A DNA stretch of 64,000 bases from Asterias amurensis (lineage: Eukaryota > Echinodermata > Asteroidea > Forcipulatida > Asteriidae), in the NCBI RefSeq assembly GCF_032118995.1, contig NC_092661.1, forward strand, positions 17,145,006-17,209,005. Reading direction: 5' to 3'. A model generated the notes under the pieces. The model was not told the DNA's origin. It was given only the letters and a program-made list of their open reading frames with translations, and searched no databases. Below, piece after piece: positions 11,301-24,100 of the stretch (positions are counted from its first letter, which is position 1; the number at the start of each line of letters is the position of its first letter). The position numbers and the translations under genes were made by a program.

Positions 11301-14079
11301 ATAACAAGTTCTGGTGGTGTAGTCAAAAGCATTTAATGCTACGTTAATTCATTTCGTACAGGTTCTGGACTTGGAGTATCAATGGTTCTCTCCAAAGCAG
11401 CAATTGCTCAACGGTTTCAAACAAATTTTGCAACAGCCGTCGGAGTTTCTAAAACAGGGTCTTCCATAAGTTTACTTTTATTTGCACCTCTGACACAACT
11501 CTTCCTGGATACGTACGGCTGGAGGGGCACCATGTTGCTTATTGGAGCAATCTCGTTTCATATTGCCTTATGTGGCGCCCTCATGGTCGTTGTTGATAAG
11601 AGGAGGACATCTGAAGTGAGAAATTATCACAAGATTGAACAAGAAGAAAATCAATCTGGGCAAGAAACCAACCACCGATGTAGCACATTGTGGAAGTATG
11701 TAGTCGACAGCTTAGATATGAATCTACTTCGTAATCCGCGTTACTGGGCAGCAGCAGTTATTTATTGTTCTACCTTTGTTACATTCGATATGTGGACAAT
11801 TTTCTTTGTGTCGATGGCTCAATCGAAAGGATTCTCTCCCGAAGATGCGGCGATATTTGTCACCGTTGCGGGCGTTGGTAATCTGTCGTCGACACTAATC
11901 CAAGGACTAATCATGGACCGACTACTCAAGTCTTATTTGGGCTTCATGTTTGTGATGTTGTTCACATCATCTGCTATGTTCTGCGCAACTCCGTGGCTGG
12001 ACTCTTATTGGCTCATGATGATGTCAACTTTCTTTGTTTTGTTTTGCCTTGGTGCCCTCACTTGTCTTCAGGATCTTCTGTTCAAACAAGTCCTCGGTGT
12101 GGAGAAGATGGTCGGTGTATACGGCTGGCTGGCAGTAAAGGGGGGTGTTCTACGGCTGGTCCTAGTTTTTCTTCCAGGTAATAAGTATATACAGCAATCC
12201 TTCCCTGATATTGAATGCTTGGTGGTAGCATACACGGCGGTGTGGTAGCGGGAAAATTTCATTATTTTGTACAATCGATTTGCAAATTAAAAGTACATTA
12301 ATCCGGGACTGACCGGGGCCCAAATTCATGGCTCTGCTTACAGAAGCAGGGAATTATATGCTTACGGCAAGCGTATTTCATGGATTTGCGGCGAATTTTG
12401 GCTTCTGCGCGTGTGTACTCCTAGCTTTTAATCAAGTGATCTATGGCATGGCGTCTTCTTATTGGCCAACAACTCATCACGCTCATCGCATTATGCATTA
12501 CATTTCTCCCACCAATATCTGTGGCAAAAAGTAAAGAAAAACATAAGGCCCCAAAACCAGTTGCTAAAGGCGCTTCGCGGCTCCGCCGCTCGCGCTGGTC
12601 TTTTTTCGTGTGTGACGTGCTTGACATCTGCGGGTGTCGCGTGCGCCTTGACTAAAGGCTAGTGTACTCCACGTTACTCTAGGCATTCTACGCATACAAG
12701 GCTAGTGCAGAAATTCGGCGATTGCACGTAAAGCGGGTAATCGTGATCGGAATCGTGATCGTGATCGTAAGCGCAGAATAATATTGGGCGGTAAGCAGAG
12801 CCATGAAATAGACCGATTGCGCAACCAATGTTTACATGTGATCACGTATAAAAACACAGCTACACAGTAAAGACATGTGAAGACTCGTACCGATGGACCA
12901 TTGGCTGTATTTTCGATAAATAACACTGTTAACTAAAAACGGAGCCCTTAAAGTTGAATATTGTGACAATGATTTAAATCACATTTGCTGTTTGATGTTA
13001 CCAGTATTCTACTACAAAATAGGTTTCTTTTGAGAGTATGGTTTATAGACTACGTAAATTACTGATAGTTTGAGCGAGCTCACGCGCCGTGGATTTTGCG
13101 TTGTGCACGGCGTGAAGTTGGGGTGTGATAAGGGAGATCGCGAAGTTGTCCCACTCATAGCTGATTAAAGAGATTTTTGTTGAAAATGTTGGCAACAAAA
13201 TCATTACAATGAGGGGCAATGTAAAACCACACTTTCTGTGCACAACACATGACATCATGTGAACATTCTCTTGGAGTTTCCTATTTGGTGGAACTGTGTT
13301 TACCCATTATTGGCATTGTTCAGCCACCGGTAAGGTCTCATGTTATAAACTCCAGAATATTCTTCAGTGATTTCGAGAATTTAGTCCTTTTTGAGCAAAA
13401 CAATGCAACAGTAATCTTGTCTTTTTAACGCACGTTTATATGCAGTACGCCGTGTTTGTTAACATCCAATACCCACTGTAGGTCACGTAACGCACGGAGC
13501 GCAATGATCGCTGTGTAGCCCAACCCTTCAACCCGTCGCAGCGCAGTACAACCCAGGTACCATCGCATTGTCTAGTCCCACAAAGAGCTCAAGATGGCTG
13601 AAGGATTGCTGTATATTATAGTTTAGATTTACGTACTGATTGATAATACAATGACAGACTATAGAAACGAATTGGTTGCGTCAATACTGATACTACCATT
13701 ATAGGCCTAATGTTATTCAAATGACGGTGTCCATTTCGCGTTTCCAAACAACACGGGAAAGACAATTTAACACATGAGTTGCTTAAGTCGTGTTGAAGCT
13801 TTTATCAAACATCCATTTAAGAAGGTTGCAATCTTGGCTTTGTCTTAAGATTTAGATTGATGAGGAATGTAAGTTAACCAAACTCACCTCACATTATTTT
13901 ATACCAGGTTATTTTTCCCGTTTTAATATTAAGTTCATTTCTCTTCGTCTTTTATGTTTTTAGGATTGTTCTATGACCTTAGCGGCAACTTCAATGGAGC
14001 ATTTATCTTCATTGGTGCTGTGCAGTCTCTGGGTTTGGTTCCTCTGCTGGTCCTCATGTATCTAAAGATCGTCCACTGA
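8331..14079 (+). CDS. SLC16/MCT-like transporter, gene B
   Basis: Predicted 12-helix SLC16-family transporter of 424 residues. Coding exons are 8331-8529, 9558-9701, 11362-12177 and 13964-14079, each with GT/AG borders and phase 1, the same lengths as gene A. The first exon has DGGLYGW and FKGLGIM; exon 2 encodes the AGLVGRRFGTGVS loop and the third and fourth helices; exon 3 carries the fifth-helix signature and the long central loop; exon 4 ends in YLKIVH. Unlike its paralogs it has Thr at residue 292 (codon 11892-11894) where they have Lys, the position aligning with MCT1 Arg306, so coupling or specificity may differ. Intron 1 begins only seven bases before a family-1 MITE. Introns 2 and 3 hold a large inverted-repeat transposon and a family-5 MITE. 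All splice sites and the frame look intact. Confidence 0.93.
8537..8905. mobile_element. TTAA-MITE, family 1, at the exon 1 donor of gene B
   Basis: The left end AAGGCAGTGGACACTATTGG follows TTAA at 8537-8540, seven bases into intron 1. The right end is truncated after ACAATTATACCA. Confidence 0.8.
9866..10215. repeat. Intronic repeat in gene B, partner of 3225-3790
   Basis: Contains CTAAACATCTGACGTCACAT-TTCGAGGCTCGT and AAATCAAAACACAGCTATAT, the same blocks as intron 2 of gene A in opposite orientation. ATCCAATGAAATCA is tandemly repeated near 10180-10210. Confidence 0.4.
10328..11182. mobile_element. 855-bp non-autonomous DNA transposon with long inverted repeats
   Basis: Inverted ends begin GGGTGCGTTCGTTTAGCTTC and extend past the GGGTCGACCCCGATGTTGCG block at both ends. 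The 3-base sequence TAT flanks both ends (10325-10327 and 11183-11185). A second palindrome with GGAAAAAAAACCCAGACACG arms sits at about 10410-10583, indicating a nested element. No transposase frame was found. A 3-base duplication would fit PIF/Harbinger; superfamily uncertain. It lies in intron 2 of gene B. Confidence 0.65.
12316..12813. mobile_element. MITE family 5, interrupted
   Basis: Ends are GGGCCCAAATTCATGGCTCT and the complement GTAAGCAGAGCCATGAAAT. The middle is interrupted by unrelated DNA that includes the repeat shared with 6493-6612. It lies in intron 3 of gene B. A C/G-alternating GTGATCGTGATCG run lies near 12745. Confidence 0.65.
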
Positions 14080-15469
14080 CTTCAACAACAGCAACTGGCC
14101 TCGTATAACAGGGACAATTTATGAAAACTTTATGATATTTTGATATTCTATTCCAAGAGACAGATGCACGACTTGTTCTAATAACCTTTTAGGAGGTGCA
14201 TTTATGGCGATATAATGCCATATTGAAACAAATTGATTCTATCCAGTCCGTCTCAGGTGTGATACTAAACTTGATTCAAGTCCCGTTCTTGTGCGAGAGG
14301 TCCCTAAGAAGCATATCGTGCCGACTATAAAACCAAATCTAACTAGTGTGGTCCGGGGACGCGGCAAGGTGGGGGATGCCGATGTGGCAGGATATTCTGT
14401 ATGCGTGTCCCCCCCCCCCACACCCCGGAGATTCGGTCCCCCCCCCCCCCAATGGCAAATTGTGTACAAAGTACTTCTATGCTAGCGCCCTCTTGGAATC
14501 ATCCTCCTGCAGTCCATGTTAAATTCCCTAATGGGGGACCAAATCTCCGGTGGACAGAAATCTCTGGGACACCGGCCGCGCAAAAGTTTCTGACGTTTAG
14601 GCGATGGGACTGACAATAAAATGACTCTCACGGAATTGGGACTCAAGTCAAGTCTAGGTAACGATACTCCTAAGATCATTTAAAACCCGGTTGCGATGCC
14701 CCAACCCTGCAGCGTGCGGTATGTTGACAAAACGTGTATACCTCACTTGCAATGCTGATTTCACGCTTATTCCAAATAGAACCTATCTTTCGGAAAGATA
14801 ATAAGCGTCTTGAGTATCTTGTTTGTAGATACGTTCGCTAAAATAAAATAAAACACCTATGTCATTCGGGACTGTCTAAGAAATGGTTTTCACCCGTTTG
14901 TTAGAAAAACTGAACGAGCAATTAACTTAAATTTCGGGCAACTGGCTACTTTCAACCAAATCAAACGCATTACATCATATGTTTTTCATTTCATTTACAG
15001 TAATTACTTTCTTGAACTGTTCTTGACTATCTTTGACTTAATATCCACAATGATGTCTACACCCACTCACCCCCACGCACAGATAAATGCTTCTTGACTT
15101 GTGTCCGAGGCTTATACGGTCGGGGCTTTTACACGGTCGTGTCTCTTTAGACCTTTAACTTCAATAACAATACAGCTGTTGTGTATTGTGTAATCCGCAT
15201 GCAATCACATCAGGAAAAAAACAGGAAGGAATGCAATATTCTATGAATGTAACGAAGTAGAGGGGTGCCTTTTGGATGAGTGAATAACAAAAAAGCAAAT
15301 AAAAGATGGGTTGCCTTAAATGTCTTTTTGGGGGTAGTCTTACTCCATAACGCACCAAGGGCTGTAGTACACATAGATAAGAACACAGTACGAGACTGTG
15401 TGGGATAGCCACACCAGGCGTTCATACTGTAGCTAACAGATGCAGATGACTTGACACTAGGGAGAAATC
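14080..15469. other. Intergenic, gene B to gene C
   Basis: No gene or RNA recognised. C-runs are at about 14407-14415 and 14438-14450. Short inverted similarity around GGAGATTTCGGTCC and GGACCAAATCTCC (14425 and 14536) hints at a small fold-back. The last 130 bases before gene C resemble the gene B leader. Confidence 0.45.
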
Positions 15470-17843
15470 ATGCAAGAGTTACCGGGACAAGATGGGGGTC
15501 TTTACGGGTGGGTTGCAGTCTTGACGGCGTGGTCGGTCACTTTAATCTGGACGGTATTCTTTAAAGGACTTGGGATAATGTTGCCAACTTTGCAGGAGCA
15601 GTTTGGAACAACTACGACACTCACTGGTTGGGTAATTGCAGCAATTTGCACCACCGCCGGAGCAGGAGGTAATGATGGGGAAATTAATTTCTATGCTGCT
15701 TTAATTTGTCATGATTATGTCTATTTCTTCCTCAACACCGACGACTGTGGTACGCGCAATCTCCGACAACAACCTGCAACAGACTGAGGCAGATTCAAAA
15801 TGAAATAATTCAACACACAATTTTGTTATTTTGACTACCATTAAGTACGCTCCGTACATGCAAACCTTGGATCACTCTAGATCAATGAAGCAGTTCTACA
15901 TCGAAAGTTTCCTCAACAATTATTAATGACTTGATCTCTCTATATCTTATTCCATTAGGTATTTTTGCCGGACTAGTTGGCCGACGATTTGGGACCGGTG
16001 TCTCCGTTATGATGTGTGGGTTCATGGTCGGTGCTGCGTGTGTTGCCGGATCGTTTTCATCTAGCATTGTTCAGCTCTTTTTGATATTAATGGTGTTTGC
16101 AAGTAAGTGCTATAATGACATCGAACATAAATTATTCGAGAGCATAAAGGGATTTCTGTTTGGTCTAGAGTAACTCTAAACAAGGAAATGTTAATTTTTT
16201 TCTTGCAAAGTAAAATTTTATTTTCTGCCTGTATACTCAAACAGAACTTTCTTGTCTGACTGACTAACTGTCTGCTGCATACCCGGTGATAACGGTTATT
16301 TAGGCAATCTATCTGCTGGAGTTCTGTCCTCCTGATTGGAAATTGACAAGGACTGGAGGGGAAGGATTCAAAAGAGGGCGCTATTGATGGCGGGGCAGAA
16401 GCTCCCGGGAACAGAATCTGCTGCCCCACCGGTGCTATCGTAACGTCACCGAGACTCGTTTGATTCCTGGGCTGCGTAATTTTTATTTTTATCAAGTCTG
16501 TGTTATATGATTGTAACAAGGTGTGTATTCACTGATTAGCAAATGTACTGTTAATTCATTTCGTACAGGTTCTGGACTTGGACTATCACGGGTGCTCGCC
16601 AAAGCAGCAATTGTTCATCGGTTTCAAACAAATTTTGCAACAGCCGTCGGAGTTTCTAAAACAGGAGGTTCCATAGGTTTCCTTTTCTTTGCACCTCTGA
16701 CCCAAATCTTCCTGGATACGTACGGCTGGAGTGGCACCTTGCTGCTCATTGGAGCAATCTCGTTTCATCTTGCCGTTTGTGGCGCCCTCATGGTCGTGGT
16801 TGATAAGAGGAGGACCTCTGAAGTGAGAAAATATGACAAAGTTGAACAAGAAGAAAATCAATCTGGGCAAGAAACCAACCACCGATGTAGCACATTGTGG
16901 AAGTGTGTAGTCGACAGCTTTGATATGAATCTACTTCGTAATCCGCGTTACTGGGCAGCAGCAACAATTTACTGTTCAACCCGTGCAACCCTCGATATGT
17001 GGACAATTTTCTTCGTGTCAATGGCCCAGTCGAAAGGATTCTCTCCCGAAGATGCGGCGATATTTGTCACCGTTGCGGGCGTTGGTAACGTGCTGTCCAA
17101 ACTGATTCAAGGATTCATCGTAGACCGTGTATTCAAGTCTTATTTGGGTTTCATGTTTGTTATGTTAGCCACATCATCTGCTATGTTCTGCGCAACTCCG
17201 TGGCTGGACTCTTATTGGCTCATGATGATGTCATCTTTCTCTGTTTTGTTTTGCCTTGGTGTCCTCACTTGTCTTCAGGATCTTCTTTTCAAACAAGTCT
17301 TTGGTGTAGAGAGGATGGTCGGTGTATATGGCTGGTTGGGGTTAAAGACAGGAGCTCTACGCTTAGCCATTGAATTTCTTCCAGGTAAGAAGAGTTTGTT
17401 TCAGTTTAACTTGTTATTGTAGTTGTTTGTTCAACATTGACAAATTGAAAACGGTGTTACCCATGGTAACGGTTCTCGTATTGGTATTATGGTATTCCAT
17501 TCGTACTTTCAAACAATAGCTAAAACAACTCGTTACACCTATGTTGATTGAGTTATGTTATAGTTTTATTAACAATATTACATTTCCTACAGTTTTATAC
17601 TTTCAAGATGTTCTGTTAACCAAAAGACACGTGCAGCTCACATAACCAGATTACTCGTTTCCGTCTATATATTCAGTTCGTTTCTCTTCGTCTTCCATGT
17701 ATGTAGGATTGTTGTATGATCTTAGCGGCAACTTCGATGGAGCATTTATCTTCATTGGTGTTGTGCAGTCTTTGGGTATGGTACCTCTGGTAGTGCTAAT
17801 GAAAGATCGTCGAATGGGTGTATGCGGCTGGCCACTTAAATGA
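15470..17843 (+). CDS. SLC16/MCT-like transporter, gene C
   Basis: Predicted SLC16-family membrane transporter of 431 residues and the most compact of the four. Coding exons are 15470-15668, 15959-16102, 16569-17384 and 17707-17843, all phase 1. Exons 1 to 3 have exactly the same lengths as in genes A and B; exon 4 is 21 bases longer and gives a different tail (KDRRMGVCGWPLK). DGGLYGW, FFKGLGIM, the GRRFGTG loop after helix 2, the fifth-helix signature and Lys292 in helix 8 are all present. The stretch FGVERMVGVYGWLG-KTGALRLAIEFLPG is nearly identical to gene A, while gene B differs there. That pattern points to exchange between copies. The introns are short and almost free of recognised transposons, unlike the paralogs. 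Confidence 0.93.
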
Positions 17844-17941
17844 CTTCAACAACAGCCGCGTCTGGCCACGTAAAGAAGAGAGAAAATTGCTGATGTAATG
17901 CAAAGGTGGTCTCTCATTGCTTAATTATTTTTCAAATGTAT

Positions 17942-18298
17942 TTAAAGCCATTTGACCCTTTCGGTACAGAAAAAAAAAGTTCACAGATTTACAAATAGCT
18001 TACAGTGTGTACAGAAGGTAGTGGTGAAAGACTTCTCTTAAAATATTAGTCCATGAAATGCTTTACTTTTTGAGAAAACAGTAAAACAATATCAATTCTC
18101 GAACGCGAGAATTACGGATTTATTTTAAACACATGTCATGACACGGCGAAACGTGTGGATACAAGGATGGGTTTTCCCGTTATTTTCTCCCGACTCCGAT
18201 GAGCCTAAATTTCCACAGGTTTGTTATTTTGTATAGAAGTTGTGATACACGAAGTGTGGGCCTTGGAAAATACTGTTTACCGAACGGGTCCAATGGCA
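17942..18298. mobile_element. TTAA-MITE, family 3
   Basis: Starts TTAAAGCCATTTGACCCTTTCG and ends GTTTACCGAACGGGTCCAATGG. The central AATTCTCGAACGCGAGAATT palindrome and the TTTCCACAGGTTTGTTATTTT block are present. It lies 98 bases after the stop of gene C. Confidence 0.75.
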
Positions 18299-18606
18299 AG
18301 GCACTGGACACGTTTGGTAATTGTCAAAGACCAGTATTCTCACTTGGTACTCCCAATATAAATGCATAAATTTGGGCTCAGTTGGTCATCGAAGTTGCAA
18401 GAGAAAAGCACAACTTGGTGTCCTTTTAGATGCATAATAAGAGGCTTCAGCAAACCCATTTTATTTTTTTAACTGAGAAATAATGTCTTTTCTTAAAAAC
18501 TATGTTACTTTAGAGGGAGCCGTTTCTCATATTTTTTTGTACTATCAACAGCTCTCTCCATTGCTTGTTCCAAGTAAGTTTTCATGCTAATTACCCCTAG
18601 TGTACA
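18299..18606. mobile_element. Family-1-related MITE, diverged
   Basis: The left end AAGGCACTGGACACGTTTGG and the internal GAGGGAGCCGTTTCTCA are family-1 features. The central region has AAGAGGCTTCAGC in place of the usual hairpin. The right end is degraded. Confidence 0.6.
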
Positions 18607-18687
18607 GTGCATATCTTTAATACAGACGTTTTAACCTTGTTCACCGTTTAATGCAGACGATACTCCACTATATTATTTGTCCTTTTT

Positions 18688-19079
18688 TAAGACACTGGAC
18701 ACTATTGGAATTTGTCAAAGACCAGTCTTCCCACTTGGTGTATCTCAACATATGCATAAATAACAAACCTGTGAGAATTTTAGCTCAATTGATCATCGAA
18801 GTTGCGAGGTAACAATTAAATAAAAATATAAAAAAACGATTGTCACAAGGAACTTGTGTGCTTTCAGATGCTTGATTTCGACACCTCAAGTTCTAAACTT
18901 GGGGTCTCGAAATCAAATTCACGGAAAATTACTTCTTTCTCAAACAGTACGTCACTTCAGAGGGAGCCGTTTCTCACAATGTTTTTCAACTACCAACCTC
19001 TCCCCATTACTCGTTACCAAGTAATGTTTTATCCTAATAATTATTTTGCGTAATTACCAATAGTGTCCACTGCCTTTAA
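18688..19079. mobile_element. TTAA-MITE, family 1
   Basis: Begins TTAAGACACTGGACACTATTGG and ends CCAATAGTGTCCACTGCCTTTAA. The central hairpin and all internal blocks are present. Confidence 0.85.
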
Positions 19080-19089
19080 CCCGGTACGG

Positions 19090-19960
19090 TTCTTAGCCAA
19101 GATGCGGCCATTCCAGTTGTAGAAAACTGTATTAATGATATTCGTATACAAGAATGCTTCAATACAGACTCTTGATCAATGATGACAAAACTAAATTTAT
19201 AAAAGTACTATATAAAGCACCATTTATCTAAACCTAAATTGTCTGGTATGAAGATCAAGTTTTGAGATTCAAGAGTTGCACCAAATATATCTGTTAAAAA
19301 CTTGGGTGCCTGATTTGATACAAATGTGTGTATTGATATTCATATTTCTAAGGCATGTTCCATTTCTGCCTTTCATCTTCATAACATTATACGTGTTTTG
19401 TAAACATCTGTCTATAAGGATTCTTCAGTCACCCTAATTCATGTTGATTATTGTAACTGCGAGACTTGCTGGTGGGGACCACGGAGGTAGAATGTGGTAT
19501 ACAAAGACAATGACCACACTACGCCAGTTCTGCGTCACCTGCACTGGTTGCCTATCAGATTTCGTATTGATTTTTAAAGTTCTCATTTTAACATGCAGTA
19601 CAAGTTATCTAATTGGTGCAAAGAAATCATCCATAACAGACACTGTTTACGTTCTAACAATAAGTTGTGTTTATTTTTGCCCATGGCCAACATGTTACAA
19701 ACATTGGGTGACAGATCCTTTTCATCGGCTGTCCCCAAACTATGGAATGAACCTCTCTCGGCGGGTTTAAACCACTAGTTGAAAACCTCTTCACCACACA
19801 TTGATCAATCCATTGATATTTCAATTAAGCGAACATTATTTTGAGACTTTTTCTTTTTAATCATGCTTTCATCTAACTGTGCTTAGATTTATTACAGTTA
19901 AAACACACATTTATACAAACACAAAAACACACGTTCATTATTTTGTACATTGAAACTTTC
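19090..19960 (+). mobile_element. LINE fragment, CR1/L2-type reverse transcriptase C-terminus
   Basis: Translated in several frames the plus strand resembles the end of a CR1-like reverse transcriptase: an INDIR-like stretch, LHWLPIRFRIDF, and GDRSFSSAVPKLWNEPL followed by a stop near 19778. It is 5'-truncated and carries several frame changes and stops, so it is an old dead copy. The rest is probable 3' UTR. Confidence 0.7.
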
Positions 19961-20097
19961 AAATGAATGAACAGTTTATTTCACAAAAATAGTTACACAA
20001 CTGTACTCGTTGAACTGTCGCTGCTGTATATGGTAGCAGCCACAAACACGAGTGCTTTCAGTAAAACCACTCCATAATAAAACAAGCTAAACTTCTC

Positions 20098-20467
20098 TTA
20101 AAGGGAATGTACACTATTGGTAATTGTCACAGACAGTTGGTGAATCTCAACATATTATGTATAAAATAACAAACCTGTGAAAATTTGTGGTCAATTGGTC
20201 ATCGGAGGTGGGAGAAAATGATGAAAAAATAAAACATCCTTGTTGGACGAATTTGTGTGCTTTCAAATAGGAATAAAAGACTTCTAGCTAGAAGTCTTTT
20301 ATTATTTTCGTGAGAAATTCCCTCTATTTCAAAATCTATGCTTCTTCAGATGGAGCCGTTTCTCACAATGTTTTATATTATCAACAGATATCCAATGCTC
20401 ATTAACAAGTCAGTTTTAAAGTTAATATTTGTTTTGACTAATTACCAAACGTGTACCTTCACTTTAA
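20098..20467. mobile_element. TTAA-MITE, family 1 variant
   Basis: Bounded by TTAA on both sides with altered ends, AAGGGAATGTACACTATTGG and CCAAACGTGTACCTTCACTT. The central palindrome is AAAGACTTCTAGCTAGAAGTC and differs from the standard family-1 hairpin. The same centre recurs near 33510. Confidence 0.8.
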
Positions 20468-21108
20468 AAAATAATGTTTCATTATTTTGTCAGATAAGTA
20501 GGAAAGAATGCTTGCTTATTTATTATGTGCATCCCTGGGGTTTTAGGTAACAGTTGTTGTTCAACTTATTTATTACTCTGTACACAAGAAACAACAACAG
20601 AAGTGTCATGAAAAAATTGCGCAATAATGTACTGCGACCATGACAAAATGTGACCCGCTTTGTGAAAATGAGTCCGATGTTGACAATTTAAAGAATTGAG
20701 TTATAAGCATGGCTGAAAAGGACACACGAGCAGCAGTAACTTGGTATTATGTCTGAGCATTGGGGTGTATCGCGTTGCCGAGTTACTCTCGTTTGAAATT
20801 AGCCAATGAACCATTTTTTTTTGAAAAAAGAATTACTAGTATAAAAAAACAAAATTCAACTACCATTTCGCGCAAAAGGATACAAATTAGACATATATGA
20901 TCACAAAACTGTTGTGTTCAAAGCTTTATTGCCTAAAAGTAAGTGTTCTAAAGGTTAACCATGCAAATATAGATCTTTATAATAATAAAAATAAAAATAT
21001 ATATATATATATATATTGCACATTGCATTGGACGACATCTGACTCATTTTCACGGAGTGGGTCACAATAAGATGGAGTTTTTGACCACACCGTGTGATGA
21101 CCACGGAA

Positions 21109-24100
21109 TCATACGATCTTGAAGTATCTGTACGCTACCAGTGGGATCAGTGGGACTGCTGCAGCTGTGCCTATGAAGATGAACGCCTCGTTGAAGGTAC
21201 CACTCATATCGTAAAACCAACCTGGAACAAAACAAAAAAAAACACGGAAAGCTCAGATTGTTAAATCCGTCGTAACTCAGCTTGCGTATTTACCTGTAAT
21301 TGTTTGATATGTTTGATATAATATCTTGTATTTTGTATTTGTACTTAAATAAATATTTTTATATCCTAATGTTTTTCTGTAAATTTAAAAATAGTATATA
21401 TATATTTCTTATGCTCTGTAATTTTAAACGCAATTCAGCCTCTGGCTGCCAAGTTTGGATGTTTTAAATAAACCAATAATATATATATGTTTTTCTTAAT
21501 TGTTCCCAGATATCGCTTCATTTTCTCAAAACACAAGTAGGCCTACCGTTTAAAAGTTTAAGTTTATTTTTATCGAGATATATCAAAAATAAACAGGTAC
21601 AATAGTAATAATAATATTCGTTTTTTATAAAGCACTTTTTACAAAGCGCTTCCAAAATCATGACCCCTAATCACTGGGCCTTCTCATTCCTTAAAACCAT
21701 CTCAGCTCCCTGGGGAGTGTACAGCCAGTGCTGCCGTAGCGCTCTAAGCTTACCAACGTCAAGGACCATCTCTGCCCCCTAAGGTATTACCATTTTTCCC
21801 CTAGGTGGAGAGAAGCAATTGTAGTAAATTGAATTGCTCAGGGACACACGAGTATCACGACTGGGATTCGAACCCCCACTCTGCTGAACAGAAACACCAG
21901 AGCTCGAGTTCGGTGATCTCATCCGTTCGGCCTAGACACCCCAAATAACCAACAAAAGAACCACCAGTTTAAAGAAATCTACCTAAACAAATTAATACCA
22001 AGAACACTATATGTGGAGCCATTATGCGAGATGTTGGTGATAAACCAGCATCCTGGCTCGGAATTGACCCCGAGCTGAGTCACAGGGGGCCAGAACCATT
22101 TCCGACCAATGAATCAGAGTCTTATATCAAATTGACCCCAAAGGGTATCACACTGACGCAGTTTGGTCAATTTTTTTGAACAAATTTTCTGGGTAAACCT
22201 GACCCGAGAATGGGTCAGGGTTAGGCCCCCTGGCACTCTCGGAGTCTGGGGCTAATCTGATCAAAGCGTTTCGTAGAATGCTGCTTTGTTCCAGAATGAC
22301 TCAATAACTTACCTGGAATAAATTCCACACACAGTCTTAAGATTGTCAGTTTGATTCCAAACCAGCCAAAAATACCGGACAGTAACTCGGCTCCAAATAT
22401 CTGTTTGAACAGAACATCCTGAAGACAGGTCGTAATGCCGATGCAAAACATAAATATAGAAGATGATGTCATCAGTAGCCAATAGGAGTTCAGCCAGGGA
22501 GTTGCTATTAACATTGCAGAAGATACAATCGTCATTACACACAGAGGTGCCCAGCAAGACCTAAACACTCGATCAATAAGATATCCTTGAATGAGTTTGG
22601 ATATCAGGTTGAAAACGCCCGCAACGGTGACAAATATTGCTGCATCTTCGGGAGAGAATCCTTTCGATTGTGCCATCGACACAAAGAAGATAATCCACAT
22701 GTCAAAAACTGTATAGTTAACACAATAAATTGCTGCTGCCGCCCAGTAACACATGTTTCGGAGGAGTTTCAAATCCAAGTTGTGCGTTACGTACTTCCAA
22801 AACGTGCCACATCGGGAGGTGACGTCATTTTCAGAATGGTCTTCGTTTTGCTCCATCGCGATGTACGCATGCGTGTGAGGTAAGTTTTTATCAACAACGA
22901 CCATGAGTGCGCCACATACGACAAGATGAAACGAGAGCCCTCCAATGAGCATCATGGTTCCCCTCCAGCCGTACGTATCCAGGAAGAGTTGGATGAGGGG
23001 CACCAGCGTGAGCATTGCAATGGAAGAGCCCGACTTGGAAATACCGACGGCTGTTGCATAGTTCGTGGTAAACCGCTGACCGACTGCTGCCATGGTAAGA
23101 ACTGTTGGGATTCCAAGCCCAACACCTGATAGGAAGATCGTGTCAAAATGAAACTAATATTATTTAAATCCTATACAGCGCATTACATCATCAAACAATT
23201 TCAAAAGCACACACCTAAATTACCGGAATCTGGGTTAAATCTGACTAGGGCCCAATTTCATAAAGATGTAAAACAGAAAAAAACACAAGGCAATTTACAT
23301 TGCTAAGCTACTTTGAGTGGTGCACCAGCTTCAACAATGCTAACTTCATGAAGTTTTGGCTGGTAAACTGTCTCTGTTAAGAAATACTTTTCTGTGCTTA
23401 GCAACTTAGTGTGCTTACATGGTTTATGAAATTGGGTCTAGGACGTTTTAAGAGTGCATTCAAACTTACAATGATGTACCAAACAAATAAAACTCTAAAA
23501 ACAGTGTTTAGAATTTCAACATATTTCTAAGCATACGTTTTGTGCCCACGTTTTCCACATGTATAACCCTAAACGTGTTATAGGTTATTGTGTGTGTTTG
23601 ATTTCTAAGTGGCAAAGTTATAATCAATAAAATATGTTTAAAGACTCTGGACACTGTTGGTAATTGTCAAAGACCAGTCTTCTCGCTTGATGTGTCTTAA
23701 CTTATGAATACAATAACAAAACTGTGAAAATTTGAATTCGAGATAATAATGATACAAAAAACACCCTTGTCAAAAGAAGGTGCACCTTCGTTAGACACAT
23801 GTGTGCTTTCAGATGCTTGATTATGAGACCTAAAATTCTAACTCTGAGGTCTCGAAATAAAATTTGTGGAAAATTACTTCTTTTTGAAAACTGAATTACT
23901 TCAGAGGGCGCCGTTTTTCACATCGTTTTATACTATCAACCTCTCCCCATTACTCGTCACCAAGAAAGGTTTTATGATAATCATTGAGTATTAACCTAAA
24001 GTGTCCACTGCCTTTAAAAAGTGAGTACAACATTTCTGTTTAAACTCCAAAGAATTTTTTTTGTCTTTCTTCTTTTTACAGTTATACTCTCATTCTCACC

